64,000 nucleotides of DNA from Hymenoscyphus infarciens (GCA_001414345.1 LLCB01000111.1:103501-167500), one strand, 5' to 3'; shown: positions 12,400-25,571, numbered from the stretch's first letter. Notes: generated by a model from the letters alone, not told the origin. A program made the numbers and translations.

Positions 12400-15155
12400 G
12401 GTGGAGGTTGCTTGATGCAGTTGACTGATGAGAATGATCAAAGTTGGTGGGGGAGGAAATCAATGAGGGCTACCCTTTTTATGCACTTCGAAAACCTGGC
12501 CTGGCTAGCTAGGCCTAAGCCTACATGGATCAGGTATATTTCACCTTGCTCTGGGAAGTTCATGGTGGTAGTATGCCCATTCACCAGAGCAAATCACACG
12601 CGGTGCTGCTCCTTCAAAAATAAAACGAGTACATAGTTCACTTCAAGTGGGTAAAGCTGCTAGAGGTACACTCCCCCACGAAACATACAATTCCCGTTGA
12701 TATGAACCTTTTGGAGTTTATCTCGATAATACTAGAGTTGTAGTTTTTGATTTGAGAGTGTATATAAATTAGCCGAAAGGGGGGAGTGATTTTTGTTTTC
12801 CTTTTCGAAAATTACAAAAAGCGCATTTATAGTTAACATGGATGGAGTGAGAGATATTGGTTATTAATCCAAGTATTGGTCTCTTTCGATATATCTTCAG
12901 AAAGTGTGGGCTTTTAGAAGGTTGAAGTATACACGGGGTGTTTCCGGTGTTTTCAAACCTCCCGCCTGGCCTCAGCCCGTGTAATGGCTAGCCATGGAAG
13001 CCACGTCCCATACGCTTGGCCAGGACATGTAAAGACACAGGGCAGGCAGACAAAGAGAAACCAAGCTCAGGCTGAGATGTGCGGCGAAGGAAATGTGGGA
13101 GGAGTGTTGACCAGGCAGAGCCTTTGAAATGGCTGGATGCTTCTGGTGAACGTCGAGGAAGTGATAGTTGGCCGTGCAACTCTTTATTTGGCAAAGATAA
13201 CCTGAGATATGTTCTGCTACCCTCATAGATACAACCACACAGACTCTCACAATCCAATGAACGCGCAGTAAAGTAAACATACCCAGTGTTTACACCAAGT
13301 TCGAAGTAGCTCTGCAGGCCAGAATTTATATTGTGAGGGACTAGTGAGGATAAGCTTGAGTATCGGTAGCATTGTAGTCTTGAGGGTCTCGCTGACAATT
13401 GCCGCCACAGTTTCGTTAGCTCTTCGGACTGTTTTCAATATAGCTCTCTTAGGAAAGTGGAATTATTTGGTATGCTAGGTAATATATAATAAAAGGGGGG
13501 TCTCTAATAAATATGGACAATAACTTCTTCGATAAATCTTTATATCATATATTGGTGCCCAATTCTGGACCAAGATAAGCCGCTGTGTAACTTCTTTTTA
13601 TTTTCGCAGCTAGGTTCTTCACAATACCATACACGAATAACTTCATAAGTTAAGCCTCGGGAATGAAATTATAGTTGAATCAAGCAAAGAAAAGATACAT
13701 ACCAAAAGTAGCGTTCTCCACACATAAAAACGAAAGGGCAATTTTCCGGATTTTCCACAAGCGGAAAAGCCAACAATTCTCTTCAATTTTCTTTAAGCGT
13801 TTCGTCTAGAAGTCTTTGTTAACCTTTTTGAAGAATGGCATAACGTGGTTTCCATCACCGATGAGAGTAGTTAGGATAGACTTGACCATGGATAGTATTG
13901 TAGTATGAAGGGTCTCACTGATAAATCCCGGCAACACTTCTGTTGACTGTTATTGATACAGCTTTTTGAAGTGAGTGTATCTTTATGGGTTGGGCAGAGT
14001 ATTGAGGGGTAGTTAGAAATATGGACACGAATTGTATCTTACAAGATTGTTATATCATTATAAAAGGTATGAGTCCCTAATTCAAAATAAAAAGAAGAAA
14101 ATATATTCAGTTTCAAGGTTAGTTCTTCATAATATAATCTACAAAGCATTTCACAAATCAAGTTTCGATAAAAAGATCGGGTAAAAAGATTTTTTAGAAG
14201 TCCTCATCCGCCATTAAAACAAAGTACATAAAATACGTATGAAAAAGATGGTCTTTCAGACATGAAAAAACAGAAAGTCGATCCAGATCATGTACTATCT
14301 CAGCTGTTCTTTCCCATAAGTCAAAGACCTAAATTTCTCTTTGGTTTGTTAGCGTTTCTCGAAGCATGGGGAACCACTGGTTTTCCAAATGGTCAAGACT
14401 TAGATGGCAGTTGTGAAATCTGATATCGAGAAGACGTTAGCACAAATTCTCCTTTTTTCCGCAATGTTCGAGAAGCTTACCTCCATCATCATTCATTCCT
14501 GATTTATAAGAGCTTATCCTCACCATCATCCAAAGAAGCGTCTCGTCGCGAATGTTGTTATCAACGTTCTAGGGTTGATGACTGCAACACGGTTGTGTAA
14601 TACAATTATTGCTTCTTCGAAGAAGTTATCTTAGAAGTATTTCTATAATTCCGCAAATTTTAAGAATATGGCATTATATAACACAATCGCGTTTTGTACA
14701 GGAATCATATCGTTTAGCCATGCTAGAACTTTGACCAGGATGTTGGATGGAGAGAGCTTGGTAAGAATAAGTGACCTGGTGTATTCTTGTTACATACAGT
14801 CTGAATTTATCGTTGGTAAAGTACAAGACATCGCATCGGTGGATTAGAAGAAAGTAATTAATGAATTTGCTCGACTATCTCTAGATTCCTTTACGGGACA
14901 TATCATGTGACGGAGATGGTTTTCAAAAGAAGTCTTATGCTGGTAGTCCATCACAAAGATTCCCCCGAGATCTTGCGCTAACAAAGGGTAGTCGTACACT
15001 TCTTCGAAAAGCACAAAAGAACAGTGATAAGAGACTAATGGAAAACTGGGTCAGTATAAGCTCCACTTGTCTTTGGGGCGTATCTTCCAGCTTACCTTTA
15101 CAGGAAAACGTCTGGCATTCTCAATCATCTTCCGAAGCATCGAGGCCATCATACA
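12400..15155. other. Long intergenic region in the array
   Basis: No gene is supported across 2.7 kb between D and E. The left part is the promoter side of D. From about 13340 to 14170 the DNA contains two diverged copies of a ~330-bp segment (listed separately). The rest is AT-rich with scattered stops in all frames. Minus frames at 12972-13398 have no recognisable features. Confidence 0.5.
13340..14170. repeat. Diverged tandem duplication, two ~330-bp copies
   Basis: Segments starting near 13340 and near 13864 align over about 330 bp. Shared blocks in order include GGATA..CTTGA, ATTGTAGT.TGA.GGGTCTC.CTGA, AAATATGGACA, TATATCAT, CCCAATTC/CCTAATTC and a GTTCTTCA.AATA tail. The offset is about 520 bp. 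The copies are clearly diverged and I see no open frame conserved between them. They are probably a non-coding duplication or remnants of a repeat. Confidence 0.5.
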
Positions 15156-16587
15156 TCAGACTTGCCGTCTGATTTTTCCGACCTTTTTCTTACGTCTTTC
15201 CTCCGCCAGTCGCCTTTCTTCTTGGGTCTCAGCAGCACGGAGCCGACCGACAGTTCGCTTGTGCTTGCGTAGGACTGTGCTCACATCGTTGCGACGGTCC
15301 TCCTCATACTTGGGAACCCAATAATTATGAAAGTTATCCTGCTCCTCTTGGGGTTTCTGAGCGAGAAATTCCTTTGCACTATCATTGGTGTGGTTATCCG
15401 TCCATCTGTACGGGCCCCACCGCATGGCGACCATTTCGTGGAGTTCATACTGACGATTGAGCACTCTACCGAATCCTGGTCTCTGTGGAAAATCTCAGTT
15501 AGTAACTCCATTTCTAGAAGCATGTTTGACGGGGATGGAATGAAACAAGGTTGTGAGTGGAGTAATAAAAGTAAACAATGTCTCAGTCCTGCTAAAACAA
15601 CACGAAAGAAGGAAGAGGAACTCGGAGAACACCTACCATATTGGACCAATGACGTCCGATATTATGCTCATTCTGGCAATCTCTGCCCTTTAAGCCGTGG
15701 AAGTAGCCCTTCACATTTCGTTGTGTTGCTACTTGCCGTGTCGTGTTTCGTTGGACGCTAGCGGTGGGAACAACCTTGGCGGTCTCTGGGGTGGAACTCT
15801 CTATTGATGCGAAGTCATCTCCAGCTGCCATACTGGTACTACCATGTGCTGCATAGTCGGTAGATGTTGTGGAAGAGTTCTCAAATACCGGACTGGTGAG
15901 ACCATGTGCAATGTCATTCGCGAAGGAGCCAGCCATCTCGAGGCCAAAAGCCTGGTTGAGACGAGGATCGTAAGTATAAACTGCATTGATGGTCGTCTCT
16001 GGATCATAATCTTGATGACTATTCATACCAAAGAAGGCCATTTCATGGCTAGGTAAGTTGGCGGGAGACTGTGGCAGAAAGGTGGCTGTTGCACTGCTAG
16101 AGAAGAAGTCGCCTGGGTATGACGAACCATCATGGTTGTGATAGCGATTATTGGGATAGTCGTTACAAGTCGTGGCCGAACTATTGTGGGTTGGTCTTGA
16201 GCTTGTCGCAAAGTGATTATCATTCCACTCGTTGGGCTCAACACTGTAATCCACCGATCCGTCACAATGGTTGCTGCTGGAAGTGTCGATGTAATCAACC
16301 ATGGACATATTTTGGGCAAGGTGATGGTCGGGAACATCTTTAACCGCAGCTCGTGTCGCACTTCTGAACGGATTTGAGGCAAGCTGAGAGGAACTCTGGG
16401 TAGGTAAGGACGGCGAGCTTTGATTCAGGTGATCTTGGTCGACGGCATTATCAGCAAAATGTTCTCTGTACTGGTATGTGGTGTCGAATAACGCCAGGTC
16501 ATAAAGACTTTGGGTTGAGTCCATCTCTTCAGGTACTTCGCGTGTTCTCTCGCTCGGATTATGATCAACGTTTTCGGGCGGGGCCAT
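15156..16587 (-). CDS. Array gene E, uncharacterised protein, 2 exons, 425 aa
   Basis: Function unknown. The model is join(16587..15637, 15482..15156), closing to 425 aa. The ATG at 16587 (CAGAAATGGC context) matches the start of pseudogene F. The N-terminal 315 residues are Ser/Thr/Asn-rich and low complexity. DLALFDTTYQYRE near residue 29 resembles the DFSAFDFSEE and DIAAFPFSEE motifs of B and C. The C-terminal ~110 residues are charged and helical-looking, with ERRLAEERRKKK close to the end. It lacks the LRxDLPP motif, so membership of the A-D family is unproven. Position, strand and the N-terminal motif suggest a distant relative (inference). Confidence 0.72.
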
Positions 16588-17972
16588 TTCTGAATGTAGG
16601 CTCGTAAGGTTGTACGATTTCGCAAATACAGAGGGGTACGGGAAGCAAGATGGGTGGTTTTCGATTTAGCTGGGAATTGAGGATGGTAGGAACTATTTAT
16701 GGACACGTGTGGGCACGCGCTCAGCGCTGTGGTGATTATCCCACTTCACTGGATAATTGCGCTGCCCTAGCTTTGTTGACATATGCTAGAGTTGGTCTCG
16801 TTAAACTAATTTTCGTAGTTGCCATTCGCCGGGTGAAAGAGTGTCTGTGGGGACAGAAAACACGTCCATTTTTGTTCCGTCAAAAAAGAATATCGAATCC
16901 CAAATAAATTAAAAATTAGAAATTAAAACAGATGAGCCTCTATTCTCTTATTAGTGATGTATTAGAGTGTTCTTCTATATATTTTTGTCATTTCGTTTAG
17001 ACGGTTTGTTGGTCTTTTGGTTGGGCTCGCCGCAAGAAGAAAACACGACACTTTTCCGTCTCTACAGGGAGAGTATAGGCACACAATAGACGTGTTGCGG
17101 AAGAATTACGTCTGAGCTTGAAACGGGTTTTATTCTGACAAATCTCTCATCCGCACATTTCATAGCAAAGAAGGACTATGTTGTGGTTTCGAGAAGCACT
17201 GTACTCGAGAAAGCGGTCAAAAATTTCTATTCAATTCACTAGGTGAAAAACCTTTAAGCGATCCAGTGACCAACCCTCAAGGGGAGAAGTGAGAGCCCGG
17301 TATGCTTTTTTCGAGAAGTGCCTTTCTTAGATAAAACGAGAATTGAAAGGGGGAAATTCATATAGGATTAGTAAAATATATAACCATCCATGATCTCTAA
17401 TGGCTAGCTTACCTTTGTCGACAATGTTGACATGCATGAAGAAAGGTGCCCCCCTTGCTACCTCAAAACTTCTTCTCAAAAGAGATCTTAAAACAAATAG
17501 TTGGAAGCATCAAGCACATGTCAAGATGTCTTGATTTGCAGAAATCCTTTGTAATCAAAGTTTAAAGCATGGAATAAGTATGATTGATGAATTGGATTCC
17601 GAGAAAAAGAATCAACTAACTATTTGCTGTCTCTGACTAGATCACGATACAAGAATATGGCTTATGGCGGGCCAGCATTCCATATTCGAAATCGCGATTC
17701 ATGTGGCGTGAATAGACCCTAAGAGAAAATAAGGGAAATCCTCCGTTGTCTCTCGATGGTTATTTGCTTACAAATAACTACCTTGATACATCTAGATAAT
17801 GATGTAGAGATTCTGAGGGAAATTAGAGTCCATTGAGAGGTTTTCAGAAACAAAAATACCCAGAAGACTTTTCTTTGTTGCGAAGTAAGCAGGGGACAAC
17901 AATGATTAGGGAGTTGAAAAGTGCCGTCCCTCCACGCTCGCTCGGATTTCTGTACTCAGATGTCGTCTTGTC
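16588..17972. other. Intergenic, no gene seen
   Basis: This is the promoter side of E and the sequence downstream of pseudogene F. It is AT-rich and broken by stops. The segment around 17160-17340 shares short words with the duplicated region at 13.3-14.2 kb (TCGAGAAG near polypyrimidine runs), too weak to call a repeat. Confidence 0.4.
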
Positions 17973-19194
17973 CTATGGCGTCCTTAGGATTTTCGCCATC
18001 GACCTCGTGCTGCTCCTCTTGCTCGATTTGTCTGCTTCGTAACTGAGGGTTGGAATTTCTTGGAACTTAGCCGGATGCAACTTGGTACTGCCATGGGAAG
18101 ATTTATGGCAACAAAACTTTTTCGATCGGTATCTATTATTTGGTAAGAGAAGTGATGATTCATGGTAGTGGCCAACGGCGTCAATGTTGCCTTTCGCACC
18201 CATTCTAAAGCTTACAACGGGAGGTGAGAACCCATTATGGCGGCTAATAGCATTGATGTTTAGAAGTGTACCTCCTTCGTAATTTTGCGGACCATCAGTG
18301 GTTTGGAATCTCATATCATCGAGGGGTGTGCTGCTGATTCCTCAATTGTGTACGCTTTCGGTTTCAGCATCTCCAGGGTAGGCATCCCTGGCGAACCCCC
18401 GAGAAGTCACCGAAGTACCATTGTGGTTGTGGTAATAGTAATTATTGAATTCCCTGCACGGTTTGCGCAATGTTGTATATTCGCTAGTTCTTGCGTAGCG
18501 AGTGTTAGTAGACTTAGCTTGTGTGCCGTCGAACCCCTCTTTTTGTTTTATTCTGGAAGAGTATCCAAAGCTGGGGAACTCACTGGAGATCACCTTAGAG
18601 CGAATCTGGCTTTGATGGCTGTTGGGCTCGGTGTGCGGTTTGAGGGTGAGTGGCGTGATATTAGACGTAGATTCAAACTCATTGGTGGTGTAGGTATAGT
18701 CGAGGCAACCATTTTGTACTGTGTCTCCAACTTTTTGGTAATTACTGGAATTTGTCGAAACGCCACAATGGTTAGGAGAACTACTCAACTCCGTGCCCAG
18801 GTTACGGGCCGTTCGCGATGAACGAGATATGAATTCCCCAACCGTTATATACTGAGTGTCATCGGAACTCGATGGGTTTGCAGCGCAACTCAACGTTGTC
18901 AACGTGCTGGTAAGTTCTGGAAGCGCTAGTAACTTTAACGCTGGACTAACTTCGTGTAAATTCGTGGTCTACTATAAAGGGACCGGAAGTAAGCTGTGTG
19001 GACATTCTATAGAATGCGTCCGACGTCTGTGCTCTTAGAAAGCCTCTATTGTATCTATGATCTAATTCAAAGATCTCTGGGTTGAAACTGCCTTGCATTG
19101 AGTCGAAGTCGAAGTTTCTATTATCCGACGGTTCCTTGAGAAAGTCGCCTGGTTCCTAGCTCGTATCTGGGATGTTCTCATTAAAGGGCGCCAT
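17973..19194 (-). pseudogene. Pseudogene F, decayed copy related to gene E
   Basis: The frame starts ATG GCG CCC at 19194, in the same context as gene E (CAGAAATGGC). It hits TAG at codon 13, TAG again about 70 codons later, then needs a frameshift near 18900 to enter the open frame 18902-18342. That frame ends in TGA but continues open to 17973. The region near 18430 encodes NNYYYHNHNGTS, matching NNRYHNHDGSS of gene E, followed in both by PGD. All three stops can be reached from CAG or CGA by one C-to-T change. This fits RIP or deamination but does not prove it. No intact C-terminal exon was found. Confidence 0.7.
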
Positions 19195-22100
19195 TTCTGG
19201 AAGTTTTGTTAAGCTTCGGTGTTTTCTTATACTATAAAGTCTGGTGGATTGTGAGCGTTTTCAAGAATTAGAGATTGATGTTTGTGTTAAGGATTGAGTT
19301 GAGTTGTGAGTTATGGTTGCTGAGAAAGTTCTCCTACATACGTAGAAATAGAGGCAAATATCCTAATGTACTTAATGTTTGTCCTAATCTGGTTTTGTCG
19401 AAATAGCACACTTGTGGCTTGGTTAGTCTCTGAACAACCGAGGAGAATCTGGGTATATAATGGAAGTGTTGAAGGTGGAATTTTCCTGGAGGACCAAAAG
19501 CTTATCAAAGACGCCTTTTCAGGACTAGTGGTTGTCCAGCCACACAATCTCCGTGTTCCGGTGGTCAGTTTCCCATTAGAATCTGGCTTGGGTTTCCTTC
19601 TAATACGGCAGGCCCCCATAACATTTGATTCATTCCTTCAATGCTGATATATATGTTAACTCATACCACGCTGCTTTTTCGGGGTATCATAGCGTCTTGG
19701 GGAATGCAATATCTATAGGAATGGTGTCAACGTAGGTAGACCTGATTAACACAATAAAGACTCATCATGAAGTGTACTCAATAAAAATGGCAAGTATTTT
19801 ACAAGAAAGGTGTAGTGTTATATTCCTCTGGCGCTATATGAAAATTTACAAGAACTCCCAAGCGATAAACAATTTCCCTCAAGCCCAAAGCACCAAAAGG
19901 CCTGATCCAGAAAACACCGAGAAACAACCTCAAAGAGAGACGGAATTGCGTACAAATCGCTCAAAAGCTATCCGCCCATAAAACGAGAACTGTAGCTACA
20001 CTAGATCCCAAGAGCAATTTTTCAATATGTTAGGTCGTATGTTTACCAATTTATCACCGCCTGGAGACTTGAATCAGTCCGAAACCAGGCTCATCCTTCC
20101 CATCTCATTTTGAAGCGGTGAAGTAGCCAAATCAACGAGATCTCACTTGAGAATGGGTAAGCATGCGTAGTTGACAAAGTGGGGAGTTGAAACTTACTTT
20201 AACTTTGGGGAACCCTCACTCGTGGTCATCTTGCAACGCTTTTCTGGTCTGGGTCGAATTAAAATTTCAGACTCCTGTAGCCTCTTCGCTTTGAAAGAAA
20301 ATTGAATAAAGTGAATCACTTCGTAGTCTTCGAAATTGCGGGATTTGTTTCTGGTTTACCAGAATGTAGTAGTGGAACTTTATAAAATGTGCAAATGCAG
20401 AGTGATACAGGGGAGCTGTTCAACTTATGTACTAAAAGCCTTCGAGCAAATTTCCGTTAGCAAGCCTTTGTCTAACCAAAGTAAGACTTTCCCTCTAGGT
20501 CAATACAAATATTTGGCGGTTTATTATGGATTGGCTTGGGATTCTCGGTCGGACTTGAAAGCTCTCGATTGCTCTGTCGCAGGGAGGAGGCGGTCTCGCA
20601 GTGGGCATCCGCAGAATGCACACACTCTGGCGCGCTAAAGGTGACGGAGTAGTCCTCATAAAACAGGTGTTTTGATATTACATTGAGCCTTCACGCTCTG
20701 CGACCTTGTCGTAATAATCTCCATCCAGAGATTGCTGTTTGCTTCTATCGTGCTTCTAGCCGTATCAATAGCTGCTAGTGGCCTTGGAAGGTTTTCTTCA
20801 ATCCTGTAGATGTTAAAAGCTTCTGATAGCCCATTAATTCCTTTGACAGGCATTATGGAGATTCCTTTGAGTCCCTCGTCTCTATTCGACTGTGATCTCG
20901 GGGGCTGGAGGTTGTGCTGAGGTCGGTCGCAGACTCGCTACCTTTGCGCTTCTATCACCTCACACGCCGCTCTTGCTTTGAAGGTCCTCTATCATTCCAT
21001 GATCCGGATATTCATTCTAGGGACTTGCATACCGATCGTTCGTGGGAGTTCCACGTGTCTCACTTGGACAACCACCCAACAGACTCTGTGTCGCCAGCTA
21101 TAGAGGCTTAATTCGAGAAAGGAAACACTCGGAGAAACGATATTTGAAAATCAGCTACGTCAAACAAGCTCTGCAGGATCTGCGAAGGCGAAAAACGAGT
21201 TATATTACCAAAAACGAAGGGAGAAGTCCGCCATGAGGAGGTCGTCGCAAATTTTAGCCGCAAAACACCCACCTAAAGCTTGAGTAACACGTTTTGGATT
21301 AATTCCGGACATTATGTACATTCATAGTAAGCTTGTACATGTACGCGAAGAATTATGGTGGCACTTTGGGGTTTTAGCAAAGAGGCTTCGGGTTTGGTTC
21401 GTCAAGCAATACTTGAAGGCAGGATAACAGGCAAATAAACCTTGTACATCAACTGGGAGGAAGTGCGAGTTCCAGAAACTGACCACGGATCTGTGTTTGT
21501 AGAAATTTACAGTTTGGGTTCCATTGAAATCGTTGGAATACTGCTTGCGGTGGAGGATTGTTCGGGGGGAGGGCATGGGAAGTTTCCTCAACCCGCATTT
21601 ACCTTCTGATGAGCAGAAACTCCGCACCAAATACTTCTACTTCTCAATGCACGACTCTTCATCTGGTCGAATGTGTTTTATTGTTAGATGCTTATGAGGA
21701 ACTGGATTTTGTGAAGATCGAATTCGTCAAGCTGGAATGGATCAAAAGCCACTTAGTTCTCAGAGTAATTAAACCAACAGAATGACTTGTGCTAGCACGA
21801 ATATGCCAATCCAGAAAAGCGTGTACTGTTGGAAATATCAGCAAGTGTGCTGGCAGATAATCTTGCTCCACCATTATTTCGTAATGTTTCACACAAAGAC
21901 GCAGCAAAAACACGATAAATCTACATTGGGAACAGGCGAAGAGGGAAGCAAATAACCGGAGAATATGTGTATAAAAGTCTGGGATGTTAGAGGAAAAGCT
22001 CGAATTTATAGATTCTCGGGAGCTTGGTGGAGGTTTTACCAAACACCAGCTGAGTCTATCACAACACTCTAATAATTACAAAGCCAATGGTCATTTATTG

Positions 22101-22477
22101 ATTGCGAATGCTCAAGTGATAGAGTCAGAACATAAAATACAAGTCAGTCATCGCAGAGTTTTTACATTTGCAGCAAGTTCTTGTTTTGGAATGTCCAAAA
22201 CCGTCATAAATATGTATGGGGCAATCACGTTGTGAATAAGTCCTTCCACTGAGGAAAGACTTCATCACTGCAATTATACAACTGGTCAAGGTTTGTCATG
22301 TCACAAATTTCAAAGTGTGACATCAACTTTCGTTCATTTCACACGTTACGCTTCGCTTGCTCATCCAAGGTATCCAAACACCAGCATGTATCCATTCTTG
22401 ACACCACAAGCTCAAGGGTATATTCGCCAATACAAGATTCCAACAACCCAAAAATGCAACACTCCCGTCTTCACCAC
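19195..22477. other. Intergenic, no supported gene
   Basis: 3.3 kb without a convincing gene. Open frames of 60-116 codons on both strands (for example minus 21322-21630 and plus 20336-20638) lack recognisable motifs and splice support. Confidence 0.4.
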
Positions 22478-23571
22478 TCATGGCGAAGAACCAATTGTCC
22501 AACATCTCCGCAGATCACTTGGGCGACATCGATAATATCCCAGTCTCCTGTCCTTCATAAGCTTCCTTTCCGCCTCGTTTATCGGAACCTCCACAATCTC
22601 TATGCCTTCCTCCTTGAGCTCCATCCATTGTTTGAAGCCAACGCTGGTGATATGCGTTTCTCCAACTGTGAGTTTTCGATCCCGGTATCGATACCTCTTA
22701 TTTTCGTGGACACCTAATGGGCGAATGGGCATGGGCTCTCGAACGGGTTCGTCGGTGAGGTCCAGATGCATGCAGTGATGTGGGAGATTTGCTCGTGGTA
22801 CTGTCGTTAAATAGTGTTCCAGCGCGAGGCTAAAGTTCTCCTCGTCCTCGTAGAAGTTGTCTTGAGAGGGTATGAAAGATTTATCGCCGACGAAAATTGG
22901 TTCTGCGGTGAGTTCCGGTGCGATATCTTCCGGTTCCTTGGAATCCTTGGTGAGCTCCTCATCCTTCTCCATAATTTTTATTTTAAACTCTGTTGTTGAT
23001 TCCTTTTTGCACTTCTCCTTGTTGGCGGTGATTATTTCTGAGTCTCCAAAGGACCAGGCTTCGAGCATTTCGATGAGTGGATCCAGAAGCGGCTGGTTTT
23101 GAAGTTGGTATATAACATAACATTGGTAACAAAAGAAAAGTATGGCAAGAAACATGCTTACGTCGAATGTGTATGTGGTGGTGAGCTCGTTGGAGTCGAT
23201 AGTATTTGAGGAAACTTCAACCGCTGTTTGGTAGGTATATGAGTCGAGCTCTTCGAAGAAGTAAGGATGGTTCTCGAACAATTCATCGACGGTGGTTTGG
23301 GTCGAGGTGGTTTTGATTGAGGTTTCGCTTCCGTAAAGGGGACTGATGGATTCCTGCAATGGCGTTACTACGCGACGAAAATTATATGGCGCAGTGGGAG
23401 GCTTACATTAGAAGACTCCATTTCTGGAAGTGTGCCGGATTTTTCAATGACCTCATCAGCCCAGTCAAAATCATCATCCTCCAGCGGGAAAGCAGGCCAT
23501 GCGCTTTCTTTATTTTTGTCGGTTGGCATTTTTGCTGTGTCGATAGGAGTGGTTGTTTGAGAAGAACTCAT
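22478..23571 (-). CDS. Unknown gene G, 3 exons, 323 aa, C-terminal LRxCW motif
   Basis: Function unknown. The model is join(23571..23407, 23353..23162, 23092..22478), all GT-AG and phase 0, closing to 323 aa. The ATG at 23571 is the first with a downstream coding exon. The N-terminal half is acidic (EDDDFDWADEVIEKSG at about residues 30-46). A lysine/glutamate-rich stretch follows. The C-terminal third contains RYRYRDRKLTVGETHI, GFKQWMELKEEGIEIVEVP and finally YYRCRPSDLRRCW close to the end. The ADEV...SG segment aligns with gene H, and the terminal YR-x-R-x-S-x-LR-x-[CS]-W aligns with H and I. No signal peptide is seen. The intracellular site is unknown. Confidence 0.72.
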
Positions 23572-24737
23572 ACTGTTCGAAAGAAGGGAGCGAGTCTCGC
23601 GCAGTAGTGGTTGTGTACTGATGTAAAAGTGTGGTTGATTGAAATTCAGAATCGAATCGTCGGGAAATAGAAAGTATATTGATGGAAGCACAGAACGGTG
23701 TTCGGTTTCTGCTTTTTTCTCTGGGAGAAGAAAATCAGGGAAAAGATATATCGAGTGGTACTAAATAGATGGGTGTGGCCTAGCGTAACGGGGATGAATT
23801 TAGCCAGGCAACGAACTACTAGCTGCCTTATGCGCACTATTTCACCCGGACTTTGCAGCTATTCAAGAAAGTTGGGCGCTTGTTCGCTTAGCTTCGATCG
23901 AGGGTGTGGCGGGTGTGGCGCTGGGGGGAGAGCGCCAAGAACAATTGGTTTGTTACTCCACATATCCAGTGATGCTTGAATCAACCACCCCCTTCGAGAC
24001 ATTTTTCAATTAAGACAGGGGAAATTTGATTTGCACCTAAACCACGCAAAAGACATAGATTTGAAATTACGTATGGGTCACGCAGGGCACTTGTTTCTAA
24101 CTAACAATTAACTTACCCGTACTAGTGTAGTAGATTGTGTGTCACTAATAATGACAAGTGAATTCAAAAAAGACCCGCCAAGGCTTGCACTTTTCTCCGT
24201 TGGAGGATACTTTTTTCAAAGGGAACCATATCAGAATATGCACGTAGGGTTCTTAGTTCATAGCTCAGTAAAATCAAACTCAATTTCCCCAGTTTCCGTG
24301 CTAGTAGTAAAAGGTAATGGAGAACAACCAGTTCATTGTCCCAAGTACATAGAACCCCTCCTCCGCCCCTCCAGCCAGCCATCAATAAAAACCAACTCGA
24401 AAAACAGTCCTTGTTTCAATACCCCCAATGCAGATACACGCGCTATCCATTCTGTTCATGTTCTGTAGCATCCATCCATCCATCCAGTTTTCGCAAGCTT
24501 CCCATAATCAAATGACCTCTCCTGAGTAAAGTAGCAACTGTGCATGACCCCCTCGCAACAATTTTCTTCTCTGCATAACCGATCTCAACTGCCTCATCCG
24601 CCAATAACCATTGCAATTGTGAAAGCGCGTGAAACCCCCAGAAAAACCTCTTCCCAGACTAACCGATTTAGATCGCACCACTGAAGATTCCGCTTTCCAT
24701 TCAAGATCCGTAAATTTGGAGTCGCCTGGCCCCTCCA

Positions 24738-25571
24738 CTAGAAGCGTTGAAGAACTTCCTTCCTAGCACGGCCAATTTCAACCTCCTCGTCTGAGAGATC
24801 GACACTGTCCCAGTCGTCCAGATCGGTATCACTATCTTCATCCGATGATGTATCATTGGTAGATGGAGCGAGCCAGCAGCACCGCAATCCTGAAGGAACA
24901 CGGACCCGATATGGGGAAACAGATGAGATCTCCAAAAGTGCGACCTCTCCCTTAGTAACTGCCGCCTCCTTGTATTTGAATCCTGCTAGAAACATCTCCT
25001 CCTCCTCCATCTCTAGCTTTTCTTCGTGGAGTCTTTGCGTGAGTGTGATGTTTGGCGGTGAGCTGTTCAAAGAAATTGGGTTGTCGGCTTCACTTTCGGT
25101 TTGCGTGGTCGCCGTAGATGCTGCTGTCTGGCTACCAGGTGTTTCGCCTGACAAAGAACGTGTATTAGCGGGTGCTTGATTAGGACTTCCTGAGAGGCGT
25201 GCTTGTAGGTTTCTGGTTCCCTTTCTGGAGAATGCTCGTACTGCTGAGAAGGAAGGGCGTGGTGATGGTGGTGGAGGATGGTCTGCAGGAGGCTCACCTG
25301 CTTCCAATTGACTTGAAGATTGTTCGCCGATCAGGTCATCTTCATCTTCCTCATTCCCCTCCTCTTGGCTATCCGTGATTTGTTCGATCTGTAAGAGTTC
25401 ATCCAGTGACATGTCTCCAAAGTGCTCTTCGTCAGATGAGGAAGACGACGATGAGTCTAGGAAGCCGGCCTCCATATTTTCTTGTGCATCTGAAGGGAGG
25501 GAAGAGATTCCAGTTTCTTCCATAACCTCGTCAGCGTCGTCAACGTTTGTTGCAAGTTGTGTGGTCGCCAT
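24738..25571 (-). CDS. Unknown gene H, acidic low-complexity protein, 277 aa
   Basis: Function unknown, single exon. The frame is open up to an ATG at 25886, but I choose the ATG at 25571 because the following residues (DDADEVMEETGISSLP) align with gene G shortly after its start (FDWADEVIEKSGTLP). The longer form would add 105 Pro/Ser-rich residues. A run of serines and acidic residues follows, then Pro-rich sequence. A C-terminal segment GFKYKEAAVTKGEVALLEISSV leads to PYRVRVPSGLRCCW (about residues 226-239), the motif shared with G and I. A long acidic tail (DEDSDTDLDDWDSVDLSDEE) ends the protein. The low-complexity content makes the exact limits less certain. Confidence 0.65.
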   Translation of the reverse strand: MATTQLATNVDDADEVMEETGISSLPSDAQENMEAGFLDSSSSSSSDEEHFGDMSLDELLQIEQITDSQEEGNEEDEDDLIGEQSSSQLEAGEPPADHPPPPSPRPSFSAVRAFSRKGTRNLQARLSGSPNQAPANTRSLSGETPGSQTAASTATTQTESEADNPISLNSSPPNITLTQRLHEEKLEMEEEEMFLAGFKYKEAAVTKGEVALLEISSVSPYRVRVPSGLRCCWLAPSTNDTSSDEDSDTDLDDWDSVDLSDEEVEIGRARKEVLQRF

